63,844 bases of DNA from CAZSAL01 sp964604825. Lineage in GTDB: Bacteria; Elusimicrobiota; Elusimicrobia; 2-01-FULL-59-12. The stretch spans positions 1 to 63,844 of the forward strand of contig CAZSAL010000011.1 of NCBI GenBank assembly GCA_964604825.1, in the 5' to 3' direction. A program made the position numbers and the translations under genes. Positions 9,350 through 24,300 of this stretch are shown in pieces. Position 1 is the stretch's first letter; the number at the start of each line of letters is the position of its first letter. A model generated the notes under the pieces. That model ran no database searches and was not told where the DNA came from. It saw nothing but the letters and a program-made list of their open reading frames with translations.

Positions 9350-12300
9350 ATGACGGAGAACGCACCTTCCATCCGCAGGCATTCCTTCTTCATCAGGGCG
9401 CTATCGCTTGTCCTGGTTCTTACCATGTTCACCGGCGATCCAACGTGGGCCGCGGGCGTCGCGGACTTCATGCGCGGAGAATTCTCGTCGGATATCCGCG
9501 ACCTCTCGATTCCTTCGTGTCTGGGAACCATAACAGATAGGTTCGAGGGCCGAGGGCCGGGGGCCGAGACAAAGGATGTGTCAAAAGGAGCTTCCTCCAA
9601 CTCGGAACTCGGAACTCGGAACTCGGAACTGGTTGTACTGATTCAGGACCTTCACGCCAATATCGGCGTCCAAAAAAATATCGCAGGGATCATCGAGCAC
9701 CTCTACCGCCGCTACGACATGGATCACGTTTATTCCGAGGCGGCCTTCGGGCGCACGGACGTTTCGCTCCTGCGTCAGTTGTCTTCCGGTAATCGGCGGC
9801 GGTTCGTTGACAAACTGGCGGGACAGGCTCTGATTGCCGGGGATGAAATCGCCGCGGCGCGGCTTGGTTCCGGGGGGCTCTCACCCCTGCGCCTCGAGGG
9901 AATCGATGATGTGCCGCTTTACGTTGCCAATGTCGAAGCGTTCCGCGACATGGCTGCTGTCGGCCCGCAGGTTGCCAGGGAGTGGCGGGAAATCCGCGAT
10001 CTGGTTGAGCCAGACGCCAACTCCCTGCTGCGCCGTCATCTCGAGCTTACCGAAAAACTCCTGTCTCTGAAGCTGATCGACGCCGAGTGGACGGAATATA
10101 AGAAGCACCGGGAAATGACCCCGCACGGCAGCCCGGTTTTCAATCGCGCCATTACTGCGGCGGAACGCTTTTACAAGGCGGCGGACGCCCGCAGCGAGGC
10201 GATGGCCGACAATTTGCTGGAACAAATTGGTAGTTCCTATTCGATCCCTTCCCCCCTGGAGGGGGAAGGTGTGGATGGGGGGGCTCATAAAGGCCTTAAC
10301 CCCCCACCTCCATCCTCCCCCTCAAGGGGGGAGGAGAAAAAATTTGTTCCGGTCATCGTTGTGACCGGCGGGTTCCACACCGCGTCCATTGCGCAGGAGC
10401 TGAAGGCGAACGGCATCAGCTACGTTGTCGTCACTCCCGTTGTAGAGCGGCTGGATCAGGATGAACTTTACCGTCAGAGCCTGACCGAGCCGCCCCACGA
10501 AACCGTCCGCGCGATCACAGCGTTCGGCGGGTACACGGTGAACTGGTTTGGAAACACGATTGCGCCCTGGATGCCCAGGTGGACTATAGGCCGCGCCGCA
10601 GCTCCGGCACGGGGCTTTTCAAGGATTTATCCCGGTCCGCTGAAACCGAAAATTTCCTGGATCGGTTACGCGGCCGCGCTTATGGCCGGTTTGATGGCGC
10701 CCGTCCAGGCCGCGGCGTCGGAATTTGGCCATCTCACGCATACCGCCATCACGGTCGGCCCCGAATTTATCGGTTCTCCCCTGCACGAGGCGGCGAAATA
10801 TCTCGGTTTGAATTTATCCGATTCCGCCCTGGCGACGCTGCAGCAGGCCGGCGAACCTCTGCACCAGATGGTTAAACAGGCGACTGGCCTACCGTCGGGT
10901 CAGGTCGATCAGATCGCCGAGACCATCCGGCATGCGCAGGTTGGACAGCACATCACGATTCCTCTGCACCAGGCCCTCCATCAGGCCGCGCCTAATGCCG
11001 TCCAGGCCGCGAACCAAATGGCGCCGCAGATCGCGCCTCGCACCGATTTCATCCACACGGTCCTTTCCAGCGCCATGCATTATGGCCCGTATGTTCTGCT
11101 GGGGGCCGCCCTCGTAGGCGCGACCATCTGGTTGATTGCTCGGGCGAAAGCGACGAGGCCACAGTCGAAGCTCCAGGTCGTGCCGGTCCGCTCCAGAGCT
11201 TCTCCTCTCATCCGGCCGAAAGCCGAAGAAGAAATTCACGGAATCCCGCAATCCTATTTAGATAGCTTTCGGACTGCCCTGGCTCAAAGCGAATCGCCCG
11301 CCGCCGAATTTTTCCGAAAGCAGCTAGGTCTTCCCAGAGAGGAATTAGCGGCTCTGATGGACGAAGACCTTGTCAGGATGGTAAACAGGATTCTTCAAAG
11401 AAAAGACCTGGCCTGGGATGTTGCATGGGGCGAAAATAATGAAATTCTCAGGCACCCGCAGATTGCCGAGATTGACGAGAAAATTGACGACCTGAGCAAG
11501 CTCGGCCCCGTTTCCACGGTAGGGGATCTCATACGCCAGCGAAATATCGTTTTGTTCAGCCTTTCTTTCCCGGCGACGGCTGAGGCGCAGCCGGTGACCT
11601 GGATTTCTCTGGCCGCCGGACAGCGGGTTCGCGCCGAGGGATCTATCGCCGTCGAAAAGGGCGCGCTGCAGACGGCGCTTTTCGTCGAGGGGGATCAACT
11701 GGCCGTCCGGTCGCCGTCGGGTTCGGTGACGCATTACAAGAAAGGCCAAAAAATTTCCGGGCTCTTCCTGCAGATTGTCGACATCCTTCCGGACAGATCC
11801 GTTATCCTGGAACGTTATAAATCTCCCACCACCGGGAAGAAGAAAGCCGGCAACCCCGACATCCGCATCACCGCTTCCCATCTATCCGAAGTCTCCGGGA
11901 CCGTTGCGGCGCGCGATCTGGCGCCGCAAACGGCCGACGCCTGGTTCTACGGCGAGAGGGACATCGAAGTGTTTTCGCCCGAGGGAATGCGGGCTGTTAT
12001 CGGTCAGATCCTCAGCCTGATCGCGCCGCCGGTTCCGCCGATGGTCGCCAAATCCCGGCGTCTGCTGGAACGGGCGATCGCGTACAAAAAAGTCGGCGAT
12101 ACCCGCCGCGCGCTGAACTGCCTGAACCGGGCCGTCCGCATCAATCCCCAATTTACCGAAGCCTATGAGCAGATCGGGGTGATTCACGAATCCCGTGGCT
12201 CTCTAACTGATCTGGATCAGGCGCTTGCGGCCTACCGGCGCGTGGCGGCGTCAGAGGATGAGGAGCCGGCCTCTCTTCGCCAGAGGGCGTCAAGCGCTAT

Positions 12301-15300
12301 AGAACGCGTCGCATTCAAAAAAGCGCGGGCGCTTTGCGCCGCGGCCGGCACGGAAGAGGCGTTGGAAGCGGCGCGGGCCTTCCTTGACGATGAAACCTGC
12401 TTTTCTCCATATCTGGAATTGTGGAAAGAAGCCGATCAAGGCCGGGATACGGTACTCCTGCTGGCCGGTCAATACAACAACTCGGGATTTACGGCCTGGC
12501 TGGACCTGCGGACGAGCGTGCGCCTGCCGGGGCAGCCTTCGGCCTCCGTTCGGCCCAACCTTGCGCTGGTCGAGAAAGAGATAGCGAAGGCCGGTGCGGT
12601 TTCCTACGCCGATCAGGCGTCCGCCAACCGGGCATTAAGGCGGTTGGAGACGATATTTAACTGGGCGTTTAATCGGTCCGGCCAGCCGCAAACCGAAAGG
12701 TGGCGTCAACTCGGCCGGCTGTCGGTTGAAACGGTAAATGGCCGGTTCTATGTACGGGCCAATGTCCCGGAATCGAGACGTCAGTCCCAGATCAGTAAAG
12801 AATTTGGGGCGTATTGGCGCCGTCAATGGCTGAGTACTCTCCAGACCAACCGGCGCGTCTTCCTCGGAGCGGCCGCCGTCATCGCGGTTGCCATTGGCAT
12901 GGCACACATTGGTATCGCAGTGCTTGCTCCATTCATCGCCGCCGCCACCGTTCTATTGATCGCCTGCGGCGCCTTAATGGCGCTGCTCTCTTCGAACCGC
13001 AGTAGGGAATTGCCGCAGATCGGCGCAGCGACCGGGTTCGGGACGACATTGGGCGGGGTGATCCTGGGAGCCAGCCCGGCGTCAGCCGCCCAGTCCGGAC
13101 ATCTCGCTGTCCTGGTGAGCGCGCTGCACCTGACGGCATTGGGATCGTGGTTCCTTATAGGCGGCATGGCTGTGATGGTTGTCTCGATCATCTGGCTTCT
13201 CATACTCGTGGTTCGGAATCCGAATCGGAACCGGACTGCTGCCAAAATTGGAGTGCTTCTGGGCGGATTGGTGATGGTGGTGGGCATGTTTATGAATCAG
13301 CCTGCCGCACAGCCTCCTGCGGCTCAGCCCCCTGCCGCCGCGCAGCCATCCCATGTCGCAGCCCCACCACCCCAAGGTCTTGAGGTAAGCCTTCCGGGTG
13401 GAAAAACCGGAAACAATTCCGTTGAAAGGGGCGGGTACCTTAAGGCTGCAGCCCAATTTGGAGATCCTCGGAAGGCCGCGGAAGAACGAGCCAAAGCTCT
13501 GAAGGCGTTGGAAGAGGCTCGTAAGAGATACGAAGAAACCCTGGCTGCGGCCAAAAGAATGCCGGACCGTCTAGCCGCCGCCCAAGAGTTTGTGGACCAG
13601 ATTAAGCACACCATCGAAACCCTTCAAGCGGACATTAAGGCGCGGAATGATGCTCTGGATAAAGCGAAAGCCGATTTGGCGAAACTACAGGATTTGTTGA
13701 AGGTCGTAAGCGCGCAGACCAATCCCGATAACCGGTTTAATTCCCTCGATCAAATCGCCGGAGTTCGTAAGGCTATTGGCAACACGCTGGCAACGTTGGA
13801 GGCCAATCGAAACGATCGTCCGGGGCTTTCCGAAATCCCCGAAAGCGACCGGAAAGATGTTGAGGCCGCGCTGAATACTTATTCGGAGAAGCTTGCCACG
13901 GCGCAAGGTAAACTGCAGGCCATTTTCACTGCGCTGGATGCGTATTCCACGGCGCTGACCAAGCCGCACGATACGCAGCAGCCCGTTATCGACGCCCAGA
14001 ACGGAGTAGATCATGTGATCCTCCAGGCGCAGCAGGCGCTGGCGGCTTTGGGCGAGGCGCGTCGGACAGTGGTCACGCAGGTCCATGCGCTCCAGGCGAT
14101 TGGCCAGACCGTGGCATCACCGCAACAGGATGGTACTACACCGACTAAGGCCGGCGTGACGAACGACCGGTCTGCGTCATCACCTAAGGCGGATACAGAT
14201 AAAGCCGTGGCGAAGGCTGCCCAGCCTGCGCCTTCACCGCAACGGGAAGAGACGAAGAAACCTCAGGTGAAGCCGCAGCGGGTTGAGGATACTCCGCAGA
14301 TTAAGGCTGGGAAGGCGATACTTTCCTGGATGAAAAAAGTCGGGAAGACAACCGACAATTTGCAGGACGGGTTGGACCGATTGGCGAAAGGTCTGCGCGA
14401 ACCCGCCCGGCCGAACACTCCCGATCAGACCAAACAGGCGGCCCAGCCGCCCGTCCCCGGGCAGATCCAGCAGGGGAACCCGCGGGATTCTTCCGGCCAG
14501 GTTAAACCGATGAGCCGGTTGAACACACCTGCGGAGATTCAGGAACAGATTGTCAAACAAGAGAAATTAATCGCCGATCTGCAGGCGGCGAGTCGTCAGT
14601 ACAACACTTTAAGCGCTGAACAAATCAAGAAACTCGCCGGCAATTTCAACGGTCTGTTGACCCAATTGGGTCTACCGGAGCTTGAGCGAAACGTCGATGA
14701 ACTGGCAAAGCTGACACAGACCAACTGTCCTCCAGCGCTGGCCAATCAGATTGACGGTTTGCAGAAAATGACGAAGGCTTTGCGTACTGCCCAGGCGGCG
14801 CTGGGGGGATTGGTTCTGAACCTGGGAACCACGCCGCAGGAGGTTTCGGAAAACCAGGCCAAACTTGAGGGCCTAATCAAGGCGCTGGCGGACGCTCTCG
14901 ACAAGACTCAACAAATGGCGAATTCGGGGACCTTCGAATTGTCCCGGTTCGTTAATCCCTTCGCGAATGAGAATATGCCCTTTTTTGAGGCTCTGGAAAC
15001 AAGTGCGGGCAGTCTGGAAAAGGGCGCCCAGGCTGCGGGATTGATCGAAAAGATCATCGCGCACCTGCAGTATCTCGGGGGATCTAACGACACGGGTGCG
15101 GCTGCGGCCGGCGCGCTGCAGTCGATCATTAGCGCGGTCGATAACCAGGACAGCATGGCGGTCCAGCAGAAACAGTTGGAAGCGGCGGCTGCGGCGGCTG
15201 CGAACCAGAAACAGATGTTCCAGAATGCCCGCGATCAGTTGGCATCCTGGACGAAGGACATTCAGAAAGAGATGGATCGTCTCCAGGAGGATCTCAAAAA

Positions 15301-18300
15301 GGCGAAGGCGGAAGGCAATGACCAGGAGGAAGGATCCATTGCACAAAAACTGGCTCTGGCCCGGGGAGCGCTGGCGAACGCGCAGCGGATGGCAGCTTAC
15401 GCCGATCAATATGTGAAGGGTATCCGGAAAGATTCCGCCATCGGGTGGTTCGACGCGTTGAACCTGTTTAATTTCGCTTCCGGTCTCCTCAATATCAAGG
15501 AATCACTCGGTATCGTGTCAGGGATCACTCCGAAGACCCACGTCTGGGTTCTTCAACCCGGTCCAGGCGGCGCGACAAAGGTCCTGGTTACGGCCGATAA
15601 GCCTTATCAGTTTTACGGTCCGACGGCCGCCACATTTCTTCCCGTTATCGGCGATGCATGGGTCAGCGCAAACGGCCTCATTGGAAACGCGGGAGATTTG
15701 AAAACAGCTATCGGGCAATTGTTCGTTATCCACCTCGCCTATGACGATCTCCTGAAGGCCGCAACCCTGACACCGATTGAATCGGATCAAGCGCATCCAC
15801 AATCGCTACCACCCTCAGTTGTAGAGGGGAAAGGGGATGGCGTGGTGATCACCCGCTTATCGCCTGGCAAATGGGTCCAGTTTGACTTCTCCAAATCAGA
15901 CAAGCGGAAGGCGGAAGGCCTACTAGGTAAAGTCGGCGGGAATTCCCCCGATTGGGTGGAAATTGTTCCGGAGAAGATTGCTGAGGAGCTGAGCCAGGAT
16001 GCCGCGGGATTGGTCCTCCTCAAAAAGGGCGGGAAGTTCTATGTTTACCGGCCCGCGAAACGCCAATCTGTTTTGAAGGCGGTTACTCATATGGTTGAAA
16101 GCGCAGGCAATACGGAGGCTTTGCTTAAAGGGCTTGAGAATATCGGCAAGGGCACAATCGGCTCCGGCGCTCCGAACCTTTTAACAAGAATCACCCGCGC
16201 CGCCAATCTTCTTGGGCTCGTTGATCTGTTAAGAGGATTCAGCGACAAGGTGGACTTACGGAAACATACGGGCCGGGATCAGGCGAGCTGGATGAAAATT
16301 GACGATGCTCCGCGGATCGTGGCCCGCGTTGCCGATGCTCAGGGCGTAACCTGGGCTTACGACGAGCATTTTAAAGTCTATAAGGTGCTTGAGGACAAGG
16401 AGCACAAGACGGACCTGTATCTAAGTGGGGGGCAGCCCCTGTTCAAAAAGGTGGGTGGTCAATGGTACTGGATGGTGACGCCGATCCCCCAGGCCGACCG
16501 GGCGCTTGAACATTTCCGCGGTCAGGGTTCTTTCGAGAAAGTTGTCGTGGATACCCCTCTACAGCCAGGCAAAGAGGTGACGATCGCTTCGTTCCCTGGC
16601 GTGAAGTTCCAGGAAATCAAGATTGGTGAAAAAACCTATCTGGTTGAACTCAGACTGTACGGCAGTTTCGCCGATAATCAGGGCAAACGGGTCAATGCGG
16701 CGATGCCGCTCTACGAGCAGTCCTCTGCCGGTAATCTGGGCGATGTCGTGGGATATGTTTTGCCGGACAAAATCAACGGCGCTGCGTTATCCAAGGAGGA
16801 CCCGATCGGGCAGGGCATCTGGTTCCATCAGGCGAGCCGGGGATACCTCCGAGACCGAAATCAGTACCACTCTCTCTCCTCCGAAAAAGGCCGGCAGACT
16901 GTGCAGGTTTCCCAGACAGTCAATGGAGTACTCACTGTCCAGGTTGGCGGGCAAACGTATTATGTCGATCCGCAGGTCAGCGAACATTTTGAATCTCCTC
17001 AGGACAAGGGTAGCCGCAAGGTCGTTCCTGTCCTCTGGCTCCACAAGAGCCCGCCAGATCACGCTACGGGCAGGTACGATCAATTTGACGACGCGGACGG
17101 CTACATCCGTCTGCCCGAACCGAAAAAGCCCCAAAAAGGAACTCCTCAACAAGGGCCAAAAAAGGGAGACGTTGTCACGGGGGTGGCTGATGCTCTCGGT
17201 GTTCCATCGGACAAGGTGGCGAAAACGCTTCGCTCCGCCACCTGGTTAGTGAGTAAGAACAAAAAAGGCGGCGAAAGCGATGATCAGGAATTTATTCGTT
17301 TGATAGCGGAATCGGATCGAACCGGGCAGCCGATAGCCATTCCGGTCAAGGACTGGCAGAAAGCGGTGATGCTTGCGCACCTGGCCGCGATAGAGCAGGG
17401 GCAGGATTTCAAACGGTTCGTTGATCCCAATGTTCCCGGCCAGGAGATCTTTTTCCAGACTGATCCGGCGGGAAAAGCGGAAGCACGGTGGGTCCGGCAG
17501 GCAACGGCGAACGGTTATCAATGGTTTGACCTGATGACCGGCATGACGATTGAGGTGGCGAGGACCTCCGACCCAGATGATCCGGATGTGTCGGTGTTCG
17601 TTCCCGGGCCGGGGGTTCATAATCAGTTTGTCGCCGCCGCCGAACGGGCGAGCGGGTTGCTGGAATCACATTTCTGGGTCCGTGAAAACCCCGCTACGGA
17701 AACGTCCATTCCCAAGGACTGGCAAAACTGGCATTCGGAGACGGAGGGAGGGATTGTCCATTATTTTAACGACACAGTCGACGAAAGGGGACAAGTCAGA
17801 TACCACGTTGTCGTGGACGGTGTAAAAACGTTTTTCTATTATCCGGACCATTCCATCGTACTCGAGGTTGGTGGCGCCGACCCGGTCACAGTTGGTCCGG
17901 AAACCTTGAAGCCCGGCATGTATCGTCTCAGGCTTTCCGCTTACGGCGGCAAGGCGGCGGTGGCATCCGTCACGAGCCCGTTCCTTTCTTCCCGGCTGCG
18001 CCTGCCCGCGGGCGTCCCCTTACCTTTGCCCAGAAGCTATTTCACGGAAGTGCAATCCGGCAATGAAACCTATTTATTCAATAAAGGAACCGGTTCCCTA
18101 TATGTCGTAAGAGGCACGGGCGCGGAAGAGGTCATTGAAGAGATCCGCGTGACAGACGTGGGGTATTCGTATTTGGATCAGGCGATTCAGTCTGGAGAAG
18201 GATTCTACCTGCCGGCTGCTCCCGTTGAGAACCCGACGTGGGAAAGCCCTTTCATGGGTGTTCCCGACTCCCTGCCCGCCGCGTACAAAACGGGCGAGTG

Positions 18301-21300
18301 GTCGGCGAGCTACGCTTTGGAAGCGGGGGACAGCGTTTGCGAACTCCGCCTCACGAATGGGGCGACCGGCGAGCAGGTTTTCCTGCGGTGGAACTGGAAC
18401 GCGACGACGGTGGGGAATTGGGCGACACAGATGGATGGTGCCCAGCCGTTCCTGAGGCCCCTCTTCCCGGCGGGATTCCCGAAGGACTATATCACGGACC
18501 GGCAGCATGGTCTGAGCGCCACTTATCTGGGCGAAAGCCGGATGAAATTTGGTGATGCGACGCATAAAGTATCTCTCTACGCTCTTCTCGGGCACGTCGC
18601 GGATCATCTCCCTGATATCGTCTGGGATCAGGATGCGGGGCGTGGCTATTATCTTGCTTCTACGGAAAAATCGCAGGAAAATTACAGGCAGGCTCTGGAA
18701 TCGCCGGCGCCGGTTCGGCCGCTACAGAAGTATCCTTATTCCTTTGAAACGTTGAGTGGCCTGGTTGCGTCCAGCCCGGACAAACACGGCGAATTCATTC
18801 CCGCCTCAGATCAGCCGCAAACGTACGGCGGTGTTCAGGGTGTGTGGTATTCCAATCCCTTCGATCCCGCCAATGATACCGATACCGACGCAGTAAAACG
18901 GAGCGGCGGGCCGGTGTGGTCCTATTTCCGTGTCACGGCGGCGGGAACCTTTGTTGACCCGGCAACGAGGCAGAAAATCGATGTCGCTACGGGCGACGTG
19001 CTCACTCCCGTAGACACGCTGCCTCTCACTAAGGACGCCTATAGGCAAGAGACGTCGGCCGCGGAAGCTCTGCATGTTTCCCTTCTGGACATGCAGGCGC
19101 TGCAGGCCCGGGATCCTAAATTGCATCCTTATAAGAACATCGATAAAGATACTGAATTTAACATTGGGCTCTTGACTGGTGGACAAAAGCAGATGGTGCC
19201 AGGACGCTGGTATTCGACGGAACTGCTGGGGGGTACAGGGCCCACGGATGTGCCGACCGCATTCGTCCTGAGCAAAGACGTCTCGCTTGTCGTTCCTGGC
19301 GGCCGGCCCGTCGTTCTGCGAGCGGGTACCGTAATTGTGGTCTCGTCTACGCTGCACGGTAGCCAGCTCTATAATGCCTTTAACGCTCCGGATTCCAGGA
19401 CTCCACGCTGGAGCTGCACGCGCTTTAACGAGAGTGCTCTGGGAACTCTAGAAGGTGTGCACAGAACCGGAGCAACTATTACGCTGGAAGCGCCTGCCGG
19501 GGAACCCGCTGCGAAGGTTGAACTTTTGATGAAGAATGAGTGGCGACCCTCCGACCCCCTTTATGCAGTTGTCACCGCTGAAGGTGCGCTGGATGATCCT
19601 TTTAACGGGACCATTCATCTTCAGAAAGGCGACACGGTGGTGATGCAATACCCGCCAGCCTACAGTGAAAAAATTAACGACGTCGTAGGAGGCCGGGCTA
19701 GAACATTCTGGATGCCGAGTCCGCTGACACAGGACGCGGCGAATCAGATTTATCACCGGCTCCATCCAGACCAGACGGGAGATCTCCGGCTGGTCGGCAA
19801 TCCTCAGTCGCTTATTGGGGCGAATCTTCCTACTGGGGTGACTGGCTGCCTCCTGATGAACCCGCATGACGGGCTCTCTCCGCAGTATTTCGTTGTGGAA
19901 CACGTGCCGGAGGGGGAAGCCCCTGTCTGGACGGATCCGGTAACCGGCGTGCAGGTGGCGCTGAAGCCGGGGATGCTGCTTCAGCTTTCCGACAGCATCA
20001 ATGCTGCGAAGGCTTTCCAGGACCGCCTGACGAACTCCGATCACCGTTTTGGGATGATCTCTTCCCTTTCCATTGACAACGTCCTGTTGCTTTCCGAGGA
20101 GTCGGCGCGTGAACAAAACGCGCAAGCGATAGCGAATGGGCGCCCGGACCGGGTCCGGCATGCTCTTCCGGGCCGCATCAGCGATTTGGTCCACGCGAAA
20201 GGAACATTTCAGGGCGATGCGGATGAAAAACCCATCGCAGGGACCTTCTACGAAACGCCGGGCGATCCCGGCGATCGCGCGCCAGGACGGGAATTGAACA
20301 TCGCTTTCGGGATTTTCGTCGCCAATGCTGACGGTGAAATCGATGGACAGCCGGTCAAGGCTGGCCAGGTTGTCGTTCTCCAGGATTCACAGAAAACGGC
20401 TGAAACGGGGTTAAAGCAGCTGAAAAGTTACGTCACCCTGCGTCCCGTTGCGACGGCGACGCAGGAGGCGTCGGGGCAGGCGGCCCCCATAGTGCTGGAT
20501 AACGTTGCTAGCCTGCCGTGGCAGGCCAGGTATATCGATCCGGCCAAGCCGCGTGATGAGTTCGGCAAACTGATCCTACACGAAGCGTCGCCCACCGGCC
20601 AGGACGGCTGGAAACGGGTTGACGTCCTGATCATGGGGTCCGCCGACCATAAAACCAGAACCGTTTACATCGGTGATTTTGGGGAGAAATCCAAGGCGGA
20701 CCTGAAGGCCCACGAAGACAACGAGGCCAGCGTGTCCTGGCTCCCGTCTATTGGCCGGCCGACTACCTTTATTTCAGATTTGACAAGAGACGGCGACGGT
20801 CTGCTGGCGCGCGCGCACGTCCAGAAAACGCAGCGGAAGGTCTGGGTGCCAGTGAAATTGCCCGACGGGCGCACCGTGCAGATGGAATTGGATCTTGCGC
20901 CGGGGACTCTGGTCATCTATGAGAGGGGTTCAGACGGAAAGACGGTCCTGGGCTCGGATGGGAAGCCTGTCCCGGCGGGCATTCTGAATTATGAGGTCAA
21001 AGGGCAGGAGCGGCTGCTGGCGTCTTTAGCGAATAAGACGGACATGCTTCGGAGAGACGGCTGGGGGTATGCGCTCACCAGTACGGGAGTCCATTTCTAC
21101 AGTGGACAGAGAGACCTTCCCGCCGGGGCTAATTTCAGCAGGCAAAACGACGGAATGGTTGAAGATATGAGGTTTCCGGGTCCCGGTCCCACCGGCCACG
21201 CTGTGGTTTTCTACGGGATTCGGGCGATCGAGGCTACGGAGCCGTACCGCGACGCTGTTCTGAACGGGTGGGGGGTTCGCGTGTCCGGGGTTGGGATGGC

Positions 21301-24300
21301 TATTTATCCCAGCCGTGAGTCGCTGCCTACGGGTAGCGATTTCGTTCAATTGCCCAACAAGGCCGTGCTGGACCTACGCTACCCGGCGCCTGCGGGTGCG
21401 GCATGGGCGTCTCGCTATAACGGCAAAGGCGCGGTCGTGCTCTTCGGAAAACTCGCCGAAGACTGGGCGCTCACACATGATATGGCAGGACAAGATCCCC
21501 GGCTTAGGAATGGATGGATCAAGGGCGATCAACTGAAAATTAGCGAGCAATCGCCCGGTCTTGGCTGGGTGCGCGTTGCCGCCGCGGTTTATCCAATTCT
21601 GCCCGATGGAAAACCGGACTATTCTAAAAATGTCACCTATATGGACAGGGTCGCCTTCGACGCGGCCACTGCCTCCGACATAGTTACCGTGGTTCAGGAT
21701 GAAAACGGTCGTTGGATTTGGGCGGCGTATGATGGAGTGGGAAAATGGTACGCCTTCAAACCGACAGATGCGTCCAATACGTCTTTCAAACCTGCCGGGA
21801 CATCAATTAAGACAAAGCATTCATTTGTGCCTTATGTGCCCAAGCCTGGAGAAAAAGTGCCTCCGCCTTTGCCTGGGGGGGAATTCTACGCTCCGTTTGG
21901 CCGGATTGATTTTGACAAGGTTGATAAAGATGGATGTATCACGGCCACCGGCATCGTAGGAGTGGCTCACATAGAGGATAACGAACAGGTTTCCGCCGCG
22001 CCGGCGACCGCCCACACAGTTTCAGTGGCGCCCGCCGCGCCGGCAGCAGCAACCGTTTCTACTGAGAATCCGTCAACTCCTGCGCCTGGATGGTGGGCCA
22101 GGATGTGGGCCAAGATCAGCGAATACGTATCCCGTTTATTCAGGGGAACCCCTGCCAGCGCGGATGAAGCTCCGAGCGGCGCATCCCAGACTGTGAATGC
22201 TTCTGGCCGGCAAGCGTCTGGCACGACAACGGCTGTAGTGACCATTTCCCATGAAGCCGCCGCGCAAGAAAGAGCCGATCTAATAAACGAGAAGGACGAA
22301 AACAGAAAACAGAAAAAAGCTGAAGCATATTTGCAAAACCAGTCGATCCAAGACTTTCAGACCGCCACGCATGGGATTTCTTTTCGCTTCCCTGAACGTC
22401 TCAAAAAAGTGTTCACTGATGGCAACTCTAAGCCACCTCAAATCAGCGTAGAGCGCGGTCCCGGCGGTGGAAAAGGATTTACGACCGTTACGTATCAAAA
22501 TGCCGTCAGCGGAAACATCGTCAAGGAAGAGTCGCTGGGCGGCCGCCTTATCGCGCGGATCTTCTACGATTCCAAAGAGCCCTCAGAAGGTAAATTACAT
22601 GCAAAACTGTATTACGGAGAACCACTGCCCGGAGAGTCGGTTGATAGTAACCCACTTTTCCGGGTAATTCAGGATCCCAATGATAATGGCAGAGAAAAAG
22701 TCGACGAAGTTTATGAGGTCGCTGAAGCAGACGGTAAACGCACAGTCACCATCTGGAGGTTGTCGCAGGATGGCTGGCTAAACGCTCCGCAGGTTACGGC
22801 AAATGATTTACCGGAAAACTTTTATCCAGAATGTCTGAGCAACGCGGAATCTACGGCTAAAGATAAAAATGAGGGGTTGAGAGTCGATGAAGCCTATGAT
22901 ATTTCGGATCAGCAACACCGCGTATACCCTGAACTTTTGACGCGCACTTTTACAACGAGCAGTGGAAATAAGTGGACCGAACACAATATCAAAGATCCGT
23001 CAGTCTTAACAGATAAAGAGAAAGATGCCGGCATTGAGAACATCATCGCGAAAGAAAATAAAGCAAAAGTTTCAGACCGCGCGTTCACTTATATTACGAG
23101 TCGAACTGGAGATAAGGGATGGCTCTATTCTGCTGTTGACATACCGCTGAAAGCGACGGATCCGGAGTTAAAGTTCCCATTTGATTTATACAAAGCAAGA
23201 TGTGCCAACGACAGCAACAGTCCGGACATCGAACCCGACAGCTGGATTGTTCGATCCCATATCACAACGTCATGGGGGGCGGAATACGATGAGTACCGTG
23301 TTCAGAATGACGGCAGGTTGGTGTTGTTTGTCTATGGGAATGACCGCAGGCTTAACGTTAAATTCAGCGGTGATAATCCTGTAGATACATACCTGCTGGA
23401 TGAAAACTTTGCGGAGATGGGACATGCCACGGCAGGCGCTGAAAAGTGGAAAAATGGATCCGCTCCTGCCAGTGAAGTCTACACGCCTGCAAGGATCAGA
23501 GCCATCTGCGCGGCCAGCCAGAACGGCCCAAATCCCATAAATGATGCCGGTGAATTTTGGAGCCTAATGGGACAACTGGGGATTCAGAAGGGTACGAAGA
23601 TCCCTGTTTTCACCGTCAATAATTATTTAATGGATTCGTCCAACAAAAAGAGCGGTTATACCGATGCCACAGATGAGAAAGGTGAAACTGTAGGTCAAAA
23701 ACAAACTATGTTTCTGGTACCTATAGACCCACCGCGAGGCCGTGTCCTGGCTACCATCTCTCCGAATGGAGATTTCTCGCTCAATGCCTGGTGGCTGGAA
23801 GGAACAAGTGCGACTACGGCGCAATTCGGTATTGCCCCGGAATCTTTGATGGTGACACACGATGGCTATCACCAGGTTTCGACATTCACTGGCACATCAA
23901 CTGTTGGCGCTCATCCAAGTTGGGATGGCCTTCCAGAAGATGGTCAGCAGAGCATCCCGCGTATCTCTTTGAGTATAAACGACCCGGTTACCGCGTCTGT
24001 TTATCAAATTTATTCGGATGATCCAAGGAATCAACAACTCGCTACACTTTTTACTCCTGATGGCAGATTGATTGCCGAAGATTATATTCATGAGGTGATC
24101 CGTATCGTTAACCGTCTGGGAGGCCTCCCGGGGCTGACGAATGACAAAGACCGCATTTTCTTCGATATTAATACGACTACTCGCTGGCCTGTAGTGGGCA
24201 TCCATCTTCATGGGTCGGAACAAATGTCGAGAGATGTGGTCCAGCAGATTGACCAAATATTATTCAGCGTCGAAGATGTGCACCAGATTATTACGGTCAT

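Noticed and set aside
9600..9635. CRISPR-like short tandem repeats
   Set aside because: Units are 8 nt with no spacers; it is a slippage-type repeat within coding sequence.
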